Notes under the pieces: generated by a model | Databases searched by the model: none | The model's input: only the letters and a program-made list of their open reading frames with translations | Told to the model about the DNA's origin: nothing | In this document: positions 52,099 through 61,111 of the stretch, one piece after another | How positions within the stretch are numbered: the first letter of the stretch is position 1 | Layout: every line of letters starts with the position of its first letter | Translations under genes and position numbers: made by a program | Origin: Bog-473 sp963809715 | Lineage (GTDB): Bacteria; Actinomycetota; Acidimicrobiia; Acidimicrobiales; RAAP-2 | Assembly (NCBI GenBank): GCA_963809715.1 | Contig: CAWEKO010000004.1 | Span: 368,417 to 432,416 of the forward strand | Direction: 5' to 3' | Length of the DNA: 64,000 nucleotides

Positions 52099-52833
52099 GT
52101 GCCCGCGGTCTTGGAGGCCGTGATCATCGGCCTAGTGACGACACAGGTGGCCTTTGTCGTCACCACGGTGTACCTCCACCGTTCGCTCGCTCATCGGGCT
52201 GTCAAGCTGAAGCCCCCGGTGGCCTTTGCTTGTCGAGTCGTGATCTGGATGGCCACGGGGACGAGGCCCCGCCAATGGGTGGCGGTGCACCGGAAGCACC
52301 ACGCCTTTACCGACAAAGACGGCGATCCCCACTCGCCGGCCGTCTTCGGCTACTCGGCGGTCCAGTTCGGCAACGCCGTTCTGTACCGGCGGGTGGCCCG
52401 CAATCCCGAACAAGTGGCCCGCTACGCGCGTGATCTCCCCGGCGATCGCTGGGACAGGTTGCTCTTCGATCACGCTCTGTTGGGCCTTGGCGTCGGCATT
52501 GCGCTCTTGGTGGGACTGTTCGGGTGGGAAGTCGGCTTGATAGCGGCCGGGGTCCACGCGACGGCGTACATCCTTGGCGGGGGCGCCATCAATGCCATCG
52601 GGCACAAGTGGGGGAAGCGGCCACACGACAATCTGGCCACGAACAATCAATGGCTGGCCTGGCTGGTCGCCGGTGAAGGTCTCCACAACAACCACCACGC
52701 GGCCACGACGTCCGGTCGTATGGCGATGGCCCGGGGGGAGATCGACCCGGGCTGGTGGGCCGTACGGGTCCTTGTTCTCATGCGCTTAGCCACGCTACGA
52801 CAGCCGAGGGCAGCCGCTCCATCTGTTGTCTGA
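52099..52833 (+). CDS. Membrane fatty-acid desaturase (acyl-CoA delta-9 type)
   Basis: 244 residues, shorter than the usual 300 or more because both ends are trimmed. The three His boxes are intact: HRSLAH (about residue 28), HRKHH (about 65) and GEGLHNNHH (about 194), plus the extra NAIGHKWG. These bind the di-iron centre that inserts a cis double bond in an acyl chain. Hydrophobic segments lie at 5-20, 40-55 and 130-165. The start GTG has no ribosome-binding site; the leaderless promoter proposed above explains it. Relatives adjust membrane fluidity, often under cold control. Confidence 0.9.
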   Translation: MPAVLEAVIIGLVTTQVAFVVTTVYLHRSLAHRAVKLKPPVAFACRVVIWMATGTRPRQWVAVHRKHHAFTDKDGDPHSPAVFGYSAVQFGNAVLYRRVARNPEQVARYARDLPGDRWDRLLFDHALLGLGVGIALLVGLFGWEVGLIAAGVHATAYILGGGAINAIGHKWGKRPHDNLATNNQWLAWLVAGEGLHNNHHAATTSGRMAMARGEIDPGWWAVRVLVLMRLATLRQPRAAAPSVV

Positions 52834-52952
52834 CCGCCGCCCTATGTGATCCGCTTCCTATCGCCTCGGTCGGGTGGCCGACCTTCAACGTGGGATGACC
52901 CTCTACCAATAAGCAAAGGGTGGGCAACATCGACAACTGAAAGACTCTGCCC

Positions 52953-53588
52953 GTGCCAGACGGGGGATCCCAGTTGGGTGATCGTCACGCCCTGGTGCAC
53001 AAGGCACTCCTTCTCTCGGTTGCCTCGGTCGTCTGGGGACTCGGAGCTGGCACTTGGTCGATCACGGCAGGGCTCCTAGCCGGAAGTCTCGGCGTTCTCG
53101 GCCTCGGACTGGATCTTCTCGCCGACGTGGCCGGCTCCGTCAGCCTCGTCTGGCGCTTCGGACTCGAGCGTTCCGGCTCGAATGACGCCGACCGGGCAGA
53201 GGCACGGGCCTCGGTCGTGGTGGGTGCCGCTCTCCTCGTCACGGCGACAGTCTTGACGGTGGCATCGGTCGGAGCCCTGGTGAGAGGTACGGCTCCTGAC
53301 AGCTCACTCTCGGCGATGCTTTCGGCGGTGTTGTCCGCACTCGTCTTGGCTCCGCTGGCGATTGCGAAGCGCAGGGTAGGGACCGCACTGTCGAGCAGTG
53401 CAATGAGGGGTGACGGAACTCTCAGCGGTATCGGAGCCTTCCTCGGCCTTCTCGCCTTGGTCGGTCTCCTCGCGAATCGCTACCTCGGATGGTGGTGGGC
53501 CGATCGCGTCGCCGCCCTGGGCGCCGCCTTCATCGCGCTGCTCGAGGCGAGAAGAGTGCTTCGGAATCGGCCGCGCGCCGACGGTTGA
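52953..53588 (+). CDS. Cation-diffusion-facilitator-like membrane protein
   Basis: 211 residues, GTG start. Hydrophobic segments and their spacing follow the membrane domain of CDF transporters: TWSITAGLLAGSLGVLGLGLDLLADVAGS resembles helix 2 with its metal-site Asp, and SSSAMRGDGTLSGIGAFLGLLALVG resembles helix 5 with the second Asp pair. The usual H/D residues are partly changed (D-x3-D retained as DLLAD), and the cytoplasmic C-terminal domain is missing, so transport of Zn, Fe or Mn is only likely. It follows the desaturase by 119 bp. Confidence 0.65.
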   Translation: MPDGGSQLGDRHALVHKALLLSVASVVWGLGAGTWSITAGLLAGSLGVLGLGLDLLADVAGSVSLVWRFGLERSGSNDADRAEARASVVVGAALLVTATVLTVASVGALVRGTAPDSSLSAMLSAVLSALVLAPLAIAKRRVGTALSSSAMRGDGTLSGIGAFLGLLALVGLLANRYLGWWWADRVAALGAAFIALLEARRVLRNRPRADG

Positions 53589-53794
53589 GGCGCTGCACAC
53601 GGCCCCAAATCGTGCGATGGCGAGAGCCGATCTGGGGCGCGGGACTCAGGGAACGAAGGGTGCATCTGCACCCACCTTTCACAGGCACATGTGAGTCGGG
53701 CTGCCCAGCTTTGAATCGGGGACCACTGCCGCCCGAAGAGAGCCACTTTGCTCATGGCGCAGCCAGGGTCGCGGGTTGGGGCGCCCCCCACGCA

Positions 53795-55876
53795 TCAGGT
53801 CAGGACCGTGAATGTCGTGGCGCTGATTCCGGTGCCACTTGGGGTCGTGACCTCGATCGTGCCGCTCGTAGCTCCAGACGGGACGGTGAACTTGATCTTG
53901 GTGGCGGTGTCCTTGCTGATCGCTGCCACGACCCCGCCGATCGTCACCGAGGTGGCGCCCTCGAGCGCAGTTCCGGTCACGGTGACGAGTGTGCCCACCG
54001 CACCCGAGGTCGGGCTGAAATCTGTCAGCTCGGGGGCCGGGACGGTCACCCTTCCGATGGCGTTGTCGTCATTCGTGAACCACAGTGCCCCGTCAGGGCC
54101 CGTGGTGATGCCCTCTGGTTGGACGCCTGGGCCAGAGAAAGTGGAGACGAGTCCGGCGGTGGTGATCCTCCCGATTTCGACCCCGTTGTCGAACCAGAGC
54201 GCACCGTCAGGTCCGGTGGTGATCGATCCCGGACCGTCGATGGCGCGGCTGGTGAAGTTGGAGATGGTGCCGGAGGTGGTGATTCGCGCAATCGAGTTGG
54301 TGTTCCTATTCTTGGTGTCATTGGTGAACCACAGCGCCCCGTCGGGTCCACTGGTGATCATGTCCGGATGTCTGATAGCGAGGTCCTTGAAGTCGGACAC
54401 CCTTCCGGAGGTGGTGATCCTCCCAATCGATCCGTGAGGGCCGGTCCCCAGGGCGTGAAAGTAGTTGGTGAACCACAATGCCCCATCAGGTCCTGAGGTG
54501 ATGTCTCGGGGTGAGCCGATACGGGCGGACGTGTAGTTCGCCACGACCCCTGCGCTGGAGATCCGCCCAATCGAGTTGTTGTCCGCATTGGTGAACCACA
54601 GCGCCCCATCGGGCCCGGTGGTGATCGACTGCGGAGCGTCGATGCCGGTGCCGGTGTAGTTGGTGACCACCCCGGCCGTCGTTATCCGCCCGATGGTGTT
54701 GCTCGACGCATTGGTGAACCACAGCGCCCCGTCGGGTCCGGTGGTGATCCCGATTGGTCCGTCGATGCTCGGATCGGTGTAGTTGGAGACCGAACCGGCG
54801 GTGGTAATCCTCCCGATCGAGTTGTTCGTCGCATTGGTGAACCACAGCGCCCCGTCGGGCCCGGTGGTGATCCCGAAGGGTTCGTCGATGCCGTTGCCGC
54901 TGAAGTTGGACACCACCCCGGAGGTGGTGATCCTGCCTATCGAATTGCTCGAGAAATTGCCGAACCACAAGGCTCCGTCGGGACCAGTGGAGATACCCTC
55001 TGCCTGATCGATGCCGGTGCCGCTGAAGTTGGACACCACCCCCGCGGTCGTGATGCGTCCGATCGATTTGGGGTTGAGGTTGGTGAACCAGAGTGCTCCG
55101 TCGGACCCGGCGGTGATCGACCCTGGAGAGCCGATGCCGGTGCCGGTGTAGTTGGTCACCACCCCGGCGGTCGTGATCCGTCCGATCGAGTTGTTCGCCA
55201 CATTGGTGAACCACAGCGCCCCGTCGGGGCCGCTGGTGATCGACTGCGGAGCGCCGATCCCGGTGCCTGTGTAGCTGGTCACTGCCCCGGAGGTGGTGAT
55301 CCGTTCGATCGAGTTGCTCCCCTGGTTGGTGAACCAGAGCGCCCCGTCGGGCCCGTTGGCGATCGACACTGGATTGGTGATGCTGGGGTCGGTGAGGATC
55401 GAGACGGCTCCGGCGGTCGTGATCTTCCCGATGGAGCTGTCGTTGGTGAACCACAGCGCCCCGTCGGGCCCGCTGGTGATCGACTGCGGAGCGTCGATGC
55501 CGGTGCCGGTGTAGTTGGTCACCAACCCGGCGGTGGTGATCCGCCCAATCGAGTTGTTCGCCGCATTGGTGAACCACAGCGCCCCATCGGGCCCGGTGGT
55601 GATCGACTGCGGAGTGTCGATTCCGTTGCCGGTGTAGTTCGTGACCACCCCAGTGGTGGTGATTCTCCCGATGGTGTTGTTGTAGGAGTTGGTGAACCAC
55701 AACGCCCCGTCCGGGCCGGTGGTCACATCCCGCGGTCCGTCCATCCCGTACGCCGGAATCGACACCGCTCCGCCGCTCTCGACCGCCGTCGCGACGAGGG
55801 GCTCCAGAGCCTGGCTCGATACGGTGAACAGGACGCTCAGCAACGCCACTGGGACGAGCCACCAACGGTTTCGCAT
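53795..55876 (-). CDS. Secreted Vgb-like beta-propeller protein with 14 repeats and an IPT/TIG domain
   Basis: 693 residues from the ATG at 55876 (GGAG upstream); the longer frame adds 17 residues without support. The signal segment is WWLVPVALLSVLFTVSS. Fourteen repeats of about 41 residues follow, with core GPDGALWFTN, NSIGRITTAG and VVTNYTGTGID. The pattern is that of virginiamycin B lyase/streptogramin-lyase propellers. Vgb itself has seven blades, so 14 could form two propellers. The catalytic His residues of Vgb are not evident, so lyase activity is doubtful. Residues about 610-693 (LTDFSPTSGAVGTLVTVTG) form an IPT/TIG Ig-like domain. A surface or extracellular binding protein is probable. 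Confidence 0.85.
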   Translation of the reverse strand: MRNRWWLVPVALLSVLFTVSSQALEPLVATAVESGGAVSIPAYGMDGPRDVTTGPDGALWFTNSYNNTIGRITTTGVVTNYTGNGIDTPQSITTGPDGALWFTNAANNSIGRITTAGLVTNYTGTGIDAPQSITSGPDGALWFTNDSSIGKITTAGAVSILTDPSITNPVSIANGPDGALWFTNQGSNSIERITTSGAVTSYTGTGIGAPQSITSGPDGALWFTNVANNSIGRITTAGVVTNYTGTGIGSPGSITAGSDGALWFTNLNPKSIGRITTAGVVSNFSGTGIDQAEGISTGPDGALWFGNFSSNSIGRITTSGVVSNFSGNGIDEPFGITTGPDGALWFTNATNNSIGRITTAGSVSNYTDPSIDGPIGITTGPDGALWFTNASSNTIGRITTAGVVTNYTGTGIDAPQSITTGPDGALWFTNADNNSIGRISSAGVVANYTSARIGSPRDITSGPDGALWFTNYFHALGTGPHGSIGRITTSGRVSDFKDLAIRHPDMITSGPDGALWFTNDTKNRNTNSIARITTSGTISNFTSRAIDGPGSITTGPDGALWFDNGVEIGRITTAGLVSTFSGPGVQPEGITTGPDGALWFTNDDNAIGRVTVPAPELTDFSPTSGAVGTLVTVTGTALEGATSVTIGGVVAAISKDTATKIKFTVPSGATSGTIEVTTPSGTGISATTFTVLT

Positions 55877-56088
55877 CGGCACTCCAATCAGGAAGCTCAG
55901 GTGGGCCGAACTCAATCCGTACCACAATCAGCGTGTCCGGCGCTGAGAGGCCTTCTCGTTGTGGAGGCCACCTGGATGTAGTCCCTGCCGGATCGTTCGG
56001 CCCCATCGACTCATCCGCTCCACGGGGGATAGGGGATTGGGCTATCGGCCGCCCGATTGAATGGCCATTGATCCCGTGACCGGGTCGT

Positions 56089-56556
56089 CTACCGACGTCG
56101 AGGTCGTACCGACACCACCAGGACGCAACGAGTTGCCACTGATCCCGACGAGTCAGACACTTCAACCACTACTTCGACCTCAGCAGCGCTGCCTGCCTCC
56201 ACCAACGAACGCGCGGCTACGAAGGTATCAAAGGGTATTTCGCCGGTTGCAGTGATCGGTCCACGAGCAGGCGCCAGGTACTCGATCGACGCCCGCTTGA
56301 CCACCGTGTAGGAACGTGCCGCAAGTTCCAACATGCCCGCTACGACGGCTCCTGCGCCTGCAACTTCGGCGACGGCGTAGAGGATTGGGGCATTCACCGT
56401 GCCGTTGTGGTTGAGGTGGACCGGCTGAGGATCAAGTCGGATCACCGCGCGACCTTCGCCGGCGTCAATCGGTTCGATGCCCAAGAACTTGATCCAGGCC
56501 ATTTCGGTGAATTGATCCGTGGAGTCGTCCTGGGCGCTTGTCTCGGGGTCAGGCAT
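56089..56556 (-). CDS. Hotdog-fold (DUF4442/PaaI-like) thioesterase
   Basis: 155 residues from the ATG at 56556; a TTG at 56595 would add 13. LGIEPIDAGEGRAVIRL, then HLNHNGTVNAPILYAVAEVAGAGAV corresponds to the central helix region (N-G-T-V-H-A-G/A-x3-A-E in the family). KRASIEYLAPARGPITATGEI is the edge strand. The active-site acid lies in AEVAG. Activity on acyl-CoA is expected. The gene is in a run of small enzymes on the minus strand but too distant from others for a clear operon. Confidence 0.72.
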   Translation of the reverse strand: MPDPETSAQDDSTDQFTEMAWIKFLGIEPIDAGEGRAVIRLDPQPVHLNHNGTVNAPILYAVAEVAGAGAVVAGMLELAARSYTVVKRASIEYLAPARGPITATGEIPFDTFVAARSLVEAGSAAEVEVVVEVSDSSGSVATRCVLVVSVRPRRR

Positions 56557-56673
56557 TACCGGATTCAACTTCGTTAGATGGCGGCACCGACTCAATGAAC
56601 TTCTTCACGGAAGTGACCCGCCCTCCAGAGGGACTGGGCACTCCAGATGCTGGACATGACCTCTTCTCGCTCT

Positions 56674-56880
56674 TCACCCGCGGCAGCGGACGATGCCGTC
56701 CCAGCCCGGGAACGGCTTGCCGATGAACCGGAACGTGGCGCCGACCTCGGGTTTGAAGCCTTCGGGCCGGCCGCCCTGCCCGGTCGAGGTCCAGAGCGGG
56801 ACGAGCGCTGGGTCGGTCAATGCCTTCCAGACGATCGAGAGAGGTTCTGGGTACTCCCTGACAACGTGATACTCACTCAT
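56674..56880 (-). pseudogene. Truncated SRPBCC/AHSA1-type protein
   Basis: 68 codons. EYPEPLSIVWKALTDPALVPLW is the standard start of AHSA1-like START-domain proteins, and KPEVGATFRFIGKPFPGWDGIVRC is the next block. The family is about 140-160 residues, but the frame stops right after this at 56674. No matching C-terminal half was recognised in other frames before 56600. So this is a 5' fragment or a gene cut by deletion. Confidence 0.6.
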
Positions 56881-57297
56881 GCCGACCGTCTTCCGTTTGG
56901 CTCGATGACCTACCCGAACCTAGGTGCCGTTAGGGGTTGGGGGACGCCAGTTTCCACAGCGGACTGATAGCCACTTCGCCCGGCCGAACTCTCGCAGCCC
57001 CGTCAGCCCGTCCAACTGGTCCCGACAGGCCCACACCCGCTAGGAGCGGCTATCGCCACGGGCTGAGAACCATCTCTCGGTCCGAGACGGCGGCTCGGCG
57101 CAGTGCTGTCGTCTGGAGCTGGTGGCTGTAGACCATCTGCCAGCACCGGCTGGGCTCGCGATGAAGCCAGGGCACGGCTCGCCGGGTTGGGGCATCGGGT
57201 TCATGGGACGAGGGTAGACCGGCCGTCCTCTCCGACCTTTAGGTAGCGCCCCAAGCCGGCAAACTGGGCCACAGGCAATTCCTGCCAAAATCGCCGT
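56881..57297. other. Intergenic region without a recognisable gene
   Basis: Several short frames occur on both strands, none with a convincing start or protein pattern. Nothing else stands out. Confidence 0.45.
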
Positions 57298-57606
57298 GTG
57301 TCGATACTCGACGGGCTGTACGCACCGCTTGACCGCTTGCAGGGGAAGGTGGAGGCAAAGGGTCTTGAGACGCCCATGGCCAGATGGTTGCGCCTTTACT
57401 CCGACAGACACTGGTTTTTGGGGTCCCTGATATTCGTCGCCCCTACAACCGCGCTGCTGACTGCCGTGCTCTATCTTGCAGGCCAAGGCAAGCCCGGGCT
57501 CGGAGCCGTGGTCTGGTTTGCAGTGTCGTATTTCGTTGCTGGAAACATCTTCATGATGTCGTACTACCGCTGGCGTACAACCCAACGGCACCCAGATGAA
57601 TCCTGA
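57298..57606 (+). CDS. Small two-helix membrane protein
   Basis: 102 residues, GTG start with weak context. An amphipathic N-terminus (LDGLYAPLDRLQGKVEAKG) is followed by two hydrophobic helices (WFLGSLIFVAPTTALLTAVLYLA and GAVVWFAVSYFVAGNIFMMSYY) and a basic end. I do not recognise a family. Both ends lie in otherwise non-coding DNA, and the frame has good third-position G/C and clear hydrophobic periodicity, which supports it as a real gene. Confidence 0.55.
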   Translation: MSILDGLYAPLDRLQGKVEAKGLETPMARWLRLYSDRHWFLGSLIFVAPTTALLTAVLYLAGQGKPGLGAVVWFAVSYFVAGNIFMMSYYRWRTTQRHPDES

Positions 57607-57681
57607 GACCGTCTGACTCGGTGATGCCCTCTACCCGGCGTGTATTAGGCGAACGGGGATACGCCAGGGTTGGACTCGTAG

Positions 57682-58053
57682 TTAGCCAGAGAGGGGGGAT
57701 CCAACCCGGTGCAGCGTTCCCTCGGGGTCGACGAGTGAGAACTCGCGTAGTCCATACGGCGTGTCGAAGGCCTCGCTGAGGTTTCCCACATCGCCTGCCG
57801 CCGCCCATTCGGCATGAAGAGCATCGGCGTCGGACACGTAGAGGTATACATGAGCAGCGGTTGATCTAGGGTCATGGTCCTTCCGTTCGAGGAGATGAAG
57901 GTGGATTCCGCCTCTCTCGACGAAGGCGTAGCGCTCCTCACCCACGTACGGCTCAGCGGCGAAGCCCAAGGACCGATAGCGGGCAAGAGCGGCGTCCAGA
58001 TCGCGCACCGGGATCACGGGGGCTATGTATTCGAAGTCGCACGTCGCATCCAT
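57682..58053 (-). CDS. VOC-family (glyoxalase/bleomycin-resistance-like) protein
   Basis: 123 residues from the ATG at 58053 (MDATCDFEYIAPVIPVRDL); a longer frame adds 19 unlikely residues. The beta-alpha-beta-beta-beta halves are visible: PVIPVRDLDAALARYRSLGF, RGGIHLHLLE, then VYLYVSDADALHAEW and REFSLVDPEGTLHRVG. HLHL and DPEG carry the usual metal-ligand positions. Members bind drugs or isomerise small substrates. It is separated from the serine-hydrolase gene by 64 bp on the same strand. Confidence 0.85.
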   Translation of the reverse strand: MDATCDFEYIAPVIPVRDLDAALARYRSLGFAAEPYVGEERYAFVERGGIHLHLLERKDHDPRSTAAHVYLYVSDADALHAEWAAAGDVGNLSEAFDTPYGLREFSLVDPEGTLHRVGSPLSG

Positions 58054-58117
58054 GGAGCGATTCTGGCTGCTCGGCCGGGTCAACGCCACCGTCCCGGTGT
58101 ACGGGGGCACGACTCCT

Positions 58118-58870
58118 CTACCTGGTCAGTTCGATCCACGTTTGGTTCTGCTCGACGCGGAGGGACGCGTGATCACCGGGAAGCTCGCGCTGAACCACGG
58201 CTCGGTAGTAGATCCGGCCCTCGGGATCGTCTGTTAGAACGACGACGCCGTTGCCCGTCGACGGGCAACCGATGACGAAGTTGCTCGCCTCTCCGTTCAG
58301 CCCCCATTGCCATCCGTGAGCAGGTGGACCGAGTTCGATGCCCCAGCCGGCGCCCCAGGCGAGCTCGTCATCGATGCGCCAGAGCGGCTGCCAGCGCGCA
58401 TCGTTGAGCCGGAGAACATGGGCTAAGAAACGCCCGTAATCGGCGGTGGTGGTCAAAAGCGGCCGGTAGCCGTGGAAGCCGGGTTCAGGATCCGCGAGCC
58501 GGCTTTGATCCATGCGGAGGGGTCCGAAGACCCGGTCTCTGGCAAGCGTGGCGATCGGCATACCGGTGTGTCGTTCCAGGTGCGCTTGGAGCAGGACGAA
58601 TCCTTCGCCGGAGTAGCCCCAGCGCTGGCCAGGCGGGCGTAGCGGCTCGAGAGGTTGTCCATCTGGGCGCCAATTCGGAAGCCCAGTGGTGTGGGTGAGC
58701 ACGTGGCGTACGGTGATGTCGCCGCAGACGGGCTCATCGAGGTCCTCGATGAAATCCAGCGCCAGATGCGCGATGACCTGCTTCACGAGCGATGCAGCGT
58801 TCATCACGGCCGCATCGCCATCTACATCAACGAGCTGCCAGTTGTGCACAACGCCGACTGACCTGCGCAT
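58118..58870 (-). CDS. Beta-lactamase-family serine hydrolase
   Basis: 250 residues, shorter than the 350-400 of typical class C-like esterases. SLVKQVIAHLAL supplies the S-x2-K nucleophile pair (near residue 27) and HTTGLPNW the family motif after it. YSGEGFVLLQAHLE supplies the Y-S-G(N) second motif. The third motif (H/K-x-G) is only weakly matched by GLNGEAS. It begins without a signal peptide, unlike most secreted members, so a cytoplasmic esterase or peptidase is likely. Confidence 0.8.
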   Translation of the reverse strand: MRRSVGVVHNWQLVDVDGDAAVMNAASLVKQVIAHLALDFIEDLDEPVCGDITVRHVLTHTTGLPNWRPDGQPLEPLRPPGQRWGYSGEGFVLLQAHLERHTGMPIATLARDRVFGPLRMDQSRLADPEPGFHGYRPLLTTTADYGRFLAHVLRLNDARWQPLWRIDDELAWGAGWGIELGPPAHGWQWGLNGEASNFVIGCPSTGNGVVVLTDDPEGRIYYRAVVQRELPGDHASLRVEQNQTWIELTR

Positions 58871-58987
58871 GCCAGTTCACGCTACGCCCATGACCGCCCG
58901 CGAGCCGGCGTTCTGTGATACCCCAAACCACCGATGGAGTGTGCTCGATGTCGGCACATTCCGCTCTGTGGGAGGCACTGGCTCGGC

Positions 58988-59548
58988 CTACTTCCAAGGG
59001 CGCGGGTCACTCGGAAGAAGCGACCACGACACGAGGTCTGGACGGTCATCCTTGATCGGTTCATAGGACCGCAATACCCCTTCTCGCGTGAACCCCAGCC
59101 TTGCCGCCAGGCGGTTCGATGCTTTGTTCTCGGGGTGGATTACCAAGAAGGCGCGCTCAATGCCTTTAGAGAACCCCCAGTCAATGAGGAGGCTGAGTGC
59201 TCGAGAGGCAACGCCTCGGCGACGCTCTGAGGCAACAACCCAGTAGTACGCCTCGGCGCTCACGTGTCGAGGATTGAAGTTCAGTCCTACCTGCCCTAGG
59301 AGATGATCGTCGTGTGCATCGACGACGGCGAAACGAGGATGGCCCATAGGCCACCGCTCATTGCCGCTGTCAATCCACTCGCTGGCCTCTCCCTCAGTGA
59401 GGCCATCCTTCATGAACGTGAATCGGAGGATGTCCGGGTCCCGACATGCTGAGGCGACTGCGGCAGCATCGCTCATCCGGAACGGACGGATGACTACACC
59501 ACCACCTTGCAGTCGCGGCTTCGGCGGGACCCATTCCATGTTGTCCAT
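58988..59548 (-). CDS. GNAT-family N-acetyltransferase (RimJ/RimL-like)
   Basis: 186 residues, ATG with GGGAG upstream. VVIRPFRMSDAAAVASACRDP is the N-terminal strand and helix, and YYWVVASERRRGVASRALSLLIDWGF contains the acetyl-CoA-binding R-x2-G-x-A/G loop. NKASNRLAARLGFTREGVLR is the conserved C-terminal motif B. The enzyme acetylates an amine on a protein N-terminus, antibiotic or small molecule; the substrate is not deducible. Neighbouring genes are single small enzymes of similar size. Confidence 0.92.
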   Translation of the reverse strand: MDNMEWVPPKPRLQGGGVVIRPFRMSDAAAVASACRDPDILRFTFMKDGLTEGEASEWIDSGNERWPMGHPRFAVVDAHDDHLLGQVGLNFNPRHVSAEAYYWVVASERRRGVASRALSLLIDWGFSKGIERAFLVIHPENKASNRLAARLGFTREGVLRSYEPIKDDRPDLVSWSLLPSDPRPWK

Positions 59549-59621
59549 TCTGTCGGCTCCCGAATGTGGCGCACAGACCCGGCGACTGATAGGGGGCAGG
59601 CAGTCGGGTCCATCGCTTGCG

Positions 59622-59720
59622 TCAAGATTGGGGGTTGAAGGCAGCGTCGAAGAGCTGAACCGTCAGGCGGAGATGGCCCATGTGCTCACGTGCGTGCCCC
59701 AGCAGCCCGTGGTCGTCCCA
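59622..59720 (-). pseudogene. Possible DinB-like C-terminal fragment
   Basis: A minus-strand frame ending at 59622 reads GLLGHAREHMGHLRLTVQLFD. Its H-x3-H-x-G pattern resembles the C-terminal metal-binding helix of DinB/YfiT-like enzymes. The upstream part (to 59831) is not recognisable. It is too short to be functional and may be coincidence. Confidence 0.25.
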
Positions 59721-59800
59721 GCGACAGCAACAAGGGGCCCAATCACGATGACAATCCGTCGCACGGTGACAGGCTGCACCAGCGACTAGATAGTGCATCG

Positions 59801-60241
59801 TTAAGCCTCTAGCCACGGTCCGTAGATCCATGACACGTAGACGATTCCCCGTCCATCGGGATCGAGGAATGTCACGCCACCGTTGTCGTCCCAGTACGGA
59901 TGCTGTTTCTGGACAGGTCTGATCCCGTTGGCGAGCAGCGGTCGGGTCGCCGCTTCGACAGCTTCAGCGTCTTCTAGGTAGAAGACAAGTTGATCAAACT
60001 CGGCTACCGGCGTCTCGCCATCTCGGGAACGCACGATCTCCAGATGAGTTGGCCAGCTAGGTAGCCCAAAAATCGTGCCATCTTCCCCATAGCTCGCTTG
60101 GAACCGATCAATGACAGGTAATCCAACGAGATCTCGGTAGAAAGCGATCGTCGCCTCGTAGTGGGCGCTTAAGCGAACGACTCGCATGGAGCCGACACGC
60201 AAATGTGCAGGCCATTTGTGGGCGGGAGGTGAAGTCGACAT
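59801..60241 (-). CDS. VOC-family protein
   Basis: 146 residues from the ATG at 60241, inside a longer frame; GGAGGT lies just before it, rather close. The paired beta-alpha-beta units are VVRLSAHYEATIAFYRDLVGLPVID, LPSWPTHLEIVRS, DQLVFYLEDAEAVEAATRPLL and VTFLDPDGRGIVYVS. The metal-ligand positions are H (in AHYE), E (in LEIV) and D/G in LDPDGRG. As with the other VOC gene here, the substrate is unknown. The two are not close paralogues. Confidence 0.85.
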   Translation of the reverse strand: MSTSPPAHKWPAHLRVGSMRVVRLSAHYEATIAFYRDLVGLPVIDRFQASYGEDGTIFGLPSWPTHLEIVRSRDGETPVAEFDQLVFYLEDAEAVEAATRPLLANGIRPVQKQHPYWDDNGGVTFLDPDGRGIVYVSWIYGPWLEA

Positions 60242-60439
60242 ACCTCCAGTATGCCGAAGAGGACTCTTTACGCCGAGGTGCACCCCACCGTCGTTGGTTG
60301 CCTCCTGGCCAATATCGGCGGGCCGGTCAGGGGGCGGTGCACATCACTGTTCGGGGACATTTGGCGAATTAGGGATTGGCCTCCCGTGGAGTCCTCTGGC
60401 GATTAGCTTCGCATCGCACGGACTTTAGGGGAGCAATCG

Positions 60440-61111
60440 GTGAAGGTCGTCGTAGCGGAGATACTCCCGCTGGCGTTAGTGGTGACCATCTCGCCGATCA
60501 ACGTCATTCCCGTCATCCTCCTGCTGTTTACGAAGAGACCACTGGTCAATGCGTCAAGTTTCCTGGCCGGATTCATTGCAGGTGTTGCTGCCGTGCTGGT
60601 TGCATGCATCGCAATCGCAGAGGCGGTCAACCTTTCTCCTGGCTCTGGCCACTCGACCTGGGTAGCCGTACTCAAGCTGGTTCTCGGCGTGTACCTCGTG
60701 GTGGCGGCAGTCCGAAAGTTCCGGGGTCGGCCTCGAGCTGGTGAGGAAGGAGCGATGCCGAAGTGGATGGACGGGATTGCCGCGTTTAGCCCCGGAAAGT
60801 CGTTGGGCGCGGGTCTGGCGCTGGGAGCAGGCAATCCAAAGAATGCGGTCGTGGGTCTCGCCGCCGCAGCGACGATCGCAGCCGTTTCGCTCTCAAGCGG
60901 TCAACAGATTGGAGCGGTCGCCATTTACGTCTTCGTCGCCACACTGGGGGTGGCGGCTCCGATTCTGGTGACAATCTTCCTCGGAGATCGGTCGCACGAG
61001 GTTCTGGACGGATGGAAAGCCTGGCTCGGCCAGAACAATGCATCAGTCATGTCGGTTCTATTCCTGATCTTCGGGGTGGTCCTGATCGCCCAGGCCATCG
61101 GTGCGGCTTAG
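60440..61111 (+). CDS. GAP-family (sulfolipid-1-addressing-protein-like) membrane protein
   Basis: 223 residues, GTG start. Six hydrophobic segments: ILPLALVVTISPINVIPVILLLF (with the conserved S-P-x-N-V-I-P-V-I near the N-terminus), FLAGFIAGVAAVLVACIAIA, VLKLVLGVYLVVAA, LGAGLALGAGNPKNAVVGLAAA, IYVFVATLGVAAPILVTIF and VMSVLFLIFGVVLIAQA. The order fits actinobacterial GAP proteins related to LysE exporters, some of which move cell-envelope lipids. No partner gene is adjacent. Confidence 0.85.
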   Translation: MKVVVAEILPLALVVTISPINVIPVILLLFTKRPLVNASSFLAGFIAGVAAVLVACIAIAEAVNLSPGSGHSTWVAVLKLVLGVYLVVAAVRKFRGRPRAGEEGAMPKWMDGIAAFSPGKSLGAGLALGAGNPKNAVVGLAAAATIAAVSLSSGQQIGAVAIYVFVATLGVAAPILVTIFLGDRSHEVLDGWKAWLGQNNASVMSVLFLIFGVVLIAQAIGAA

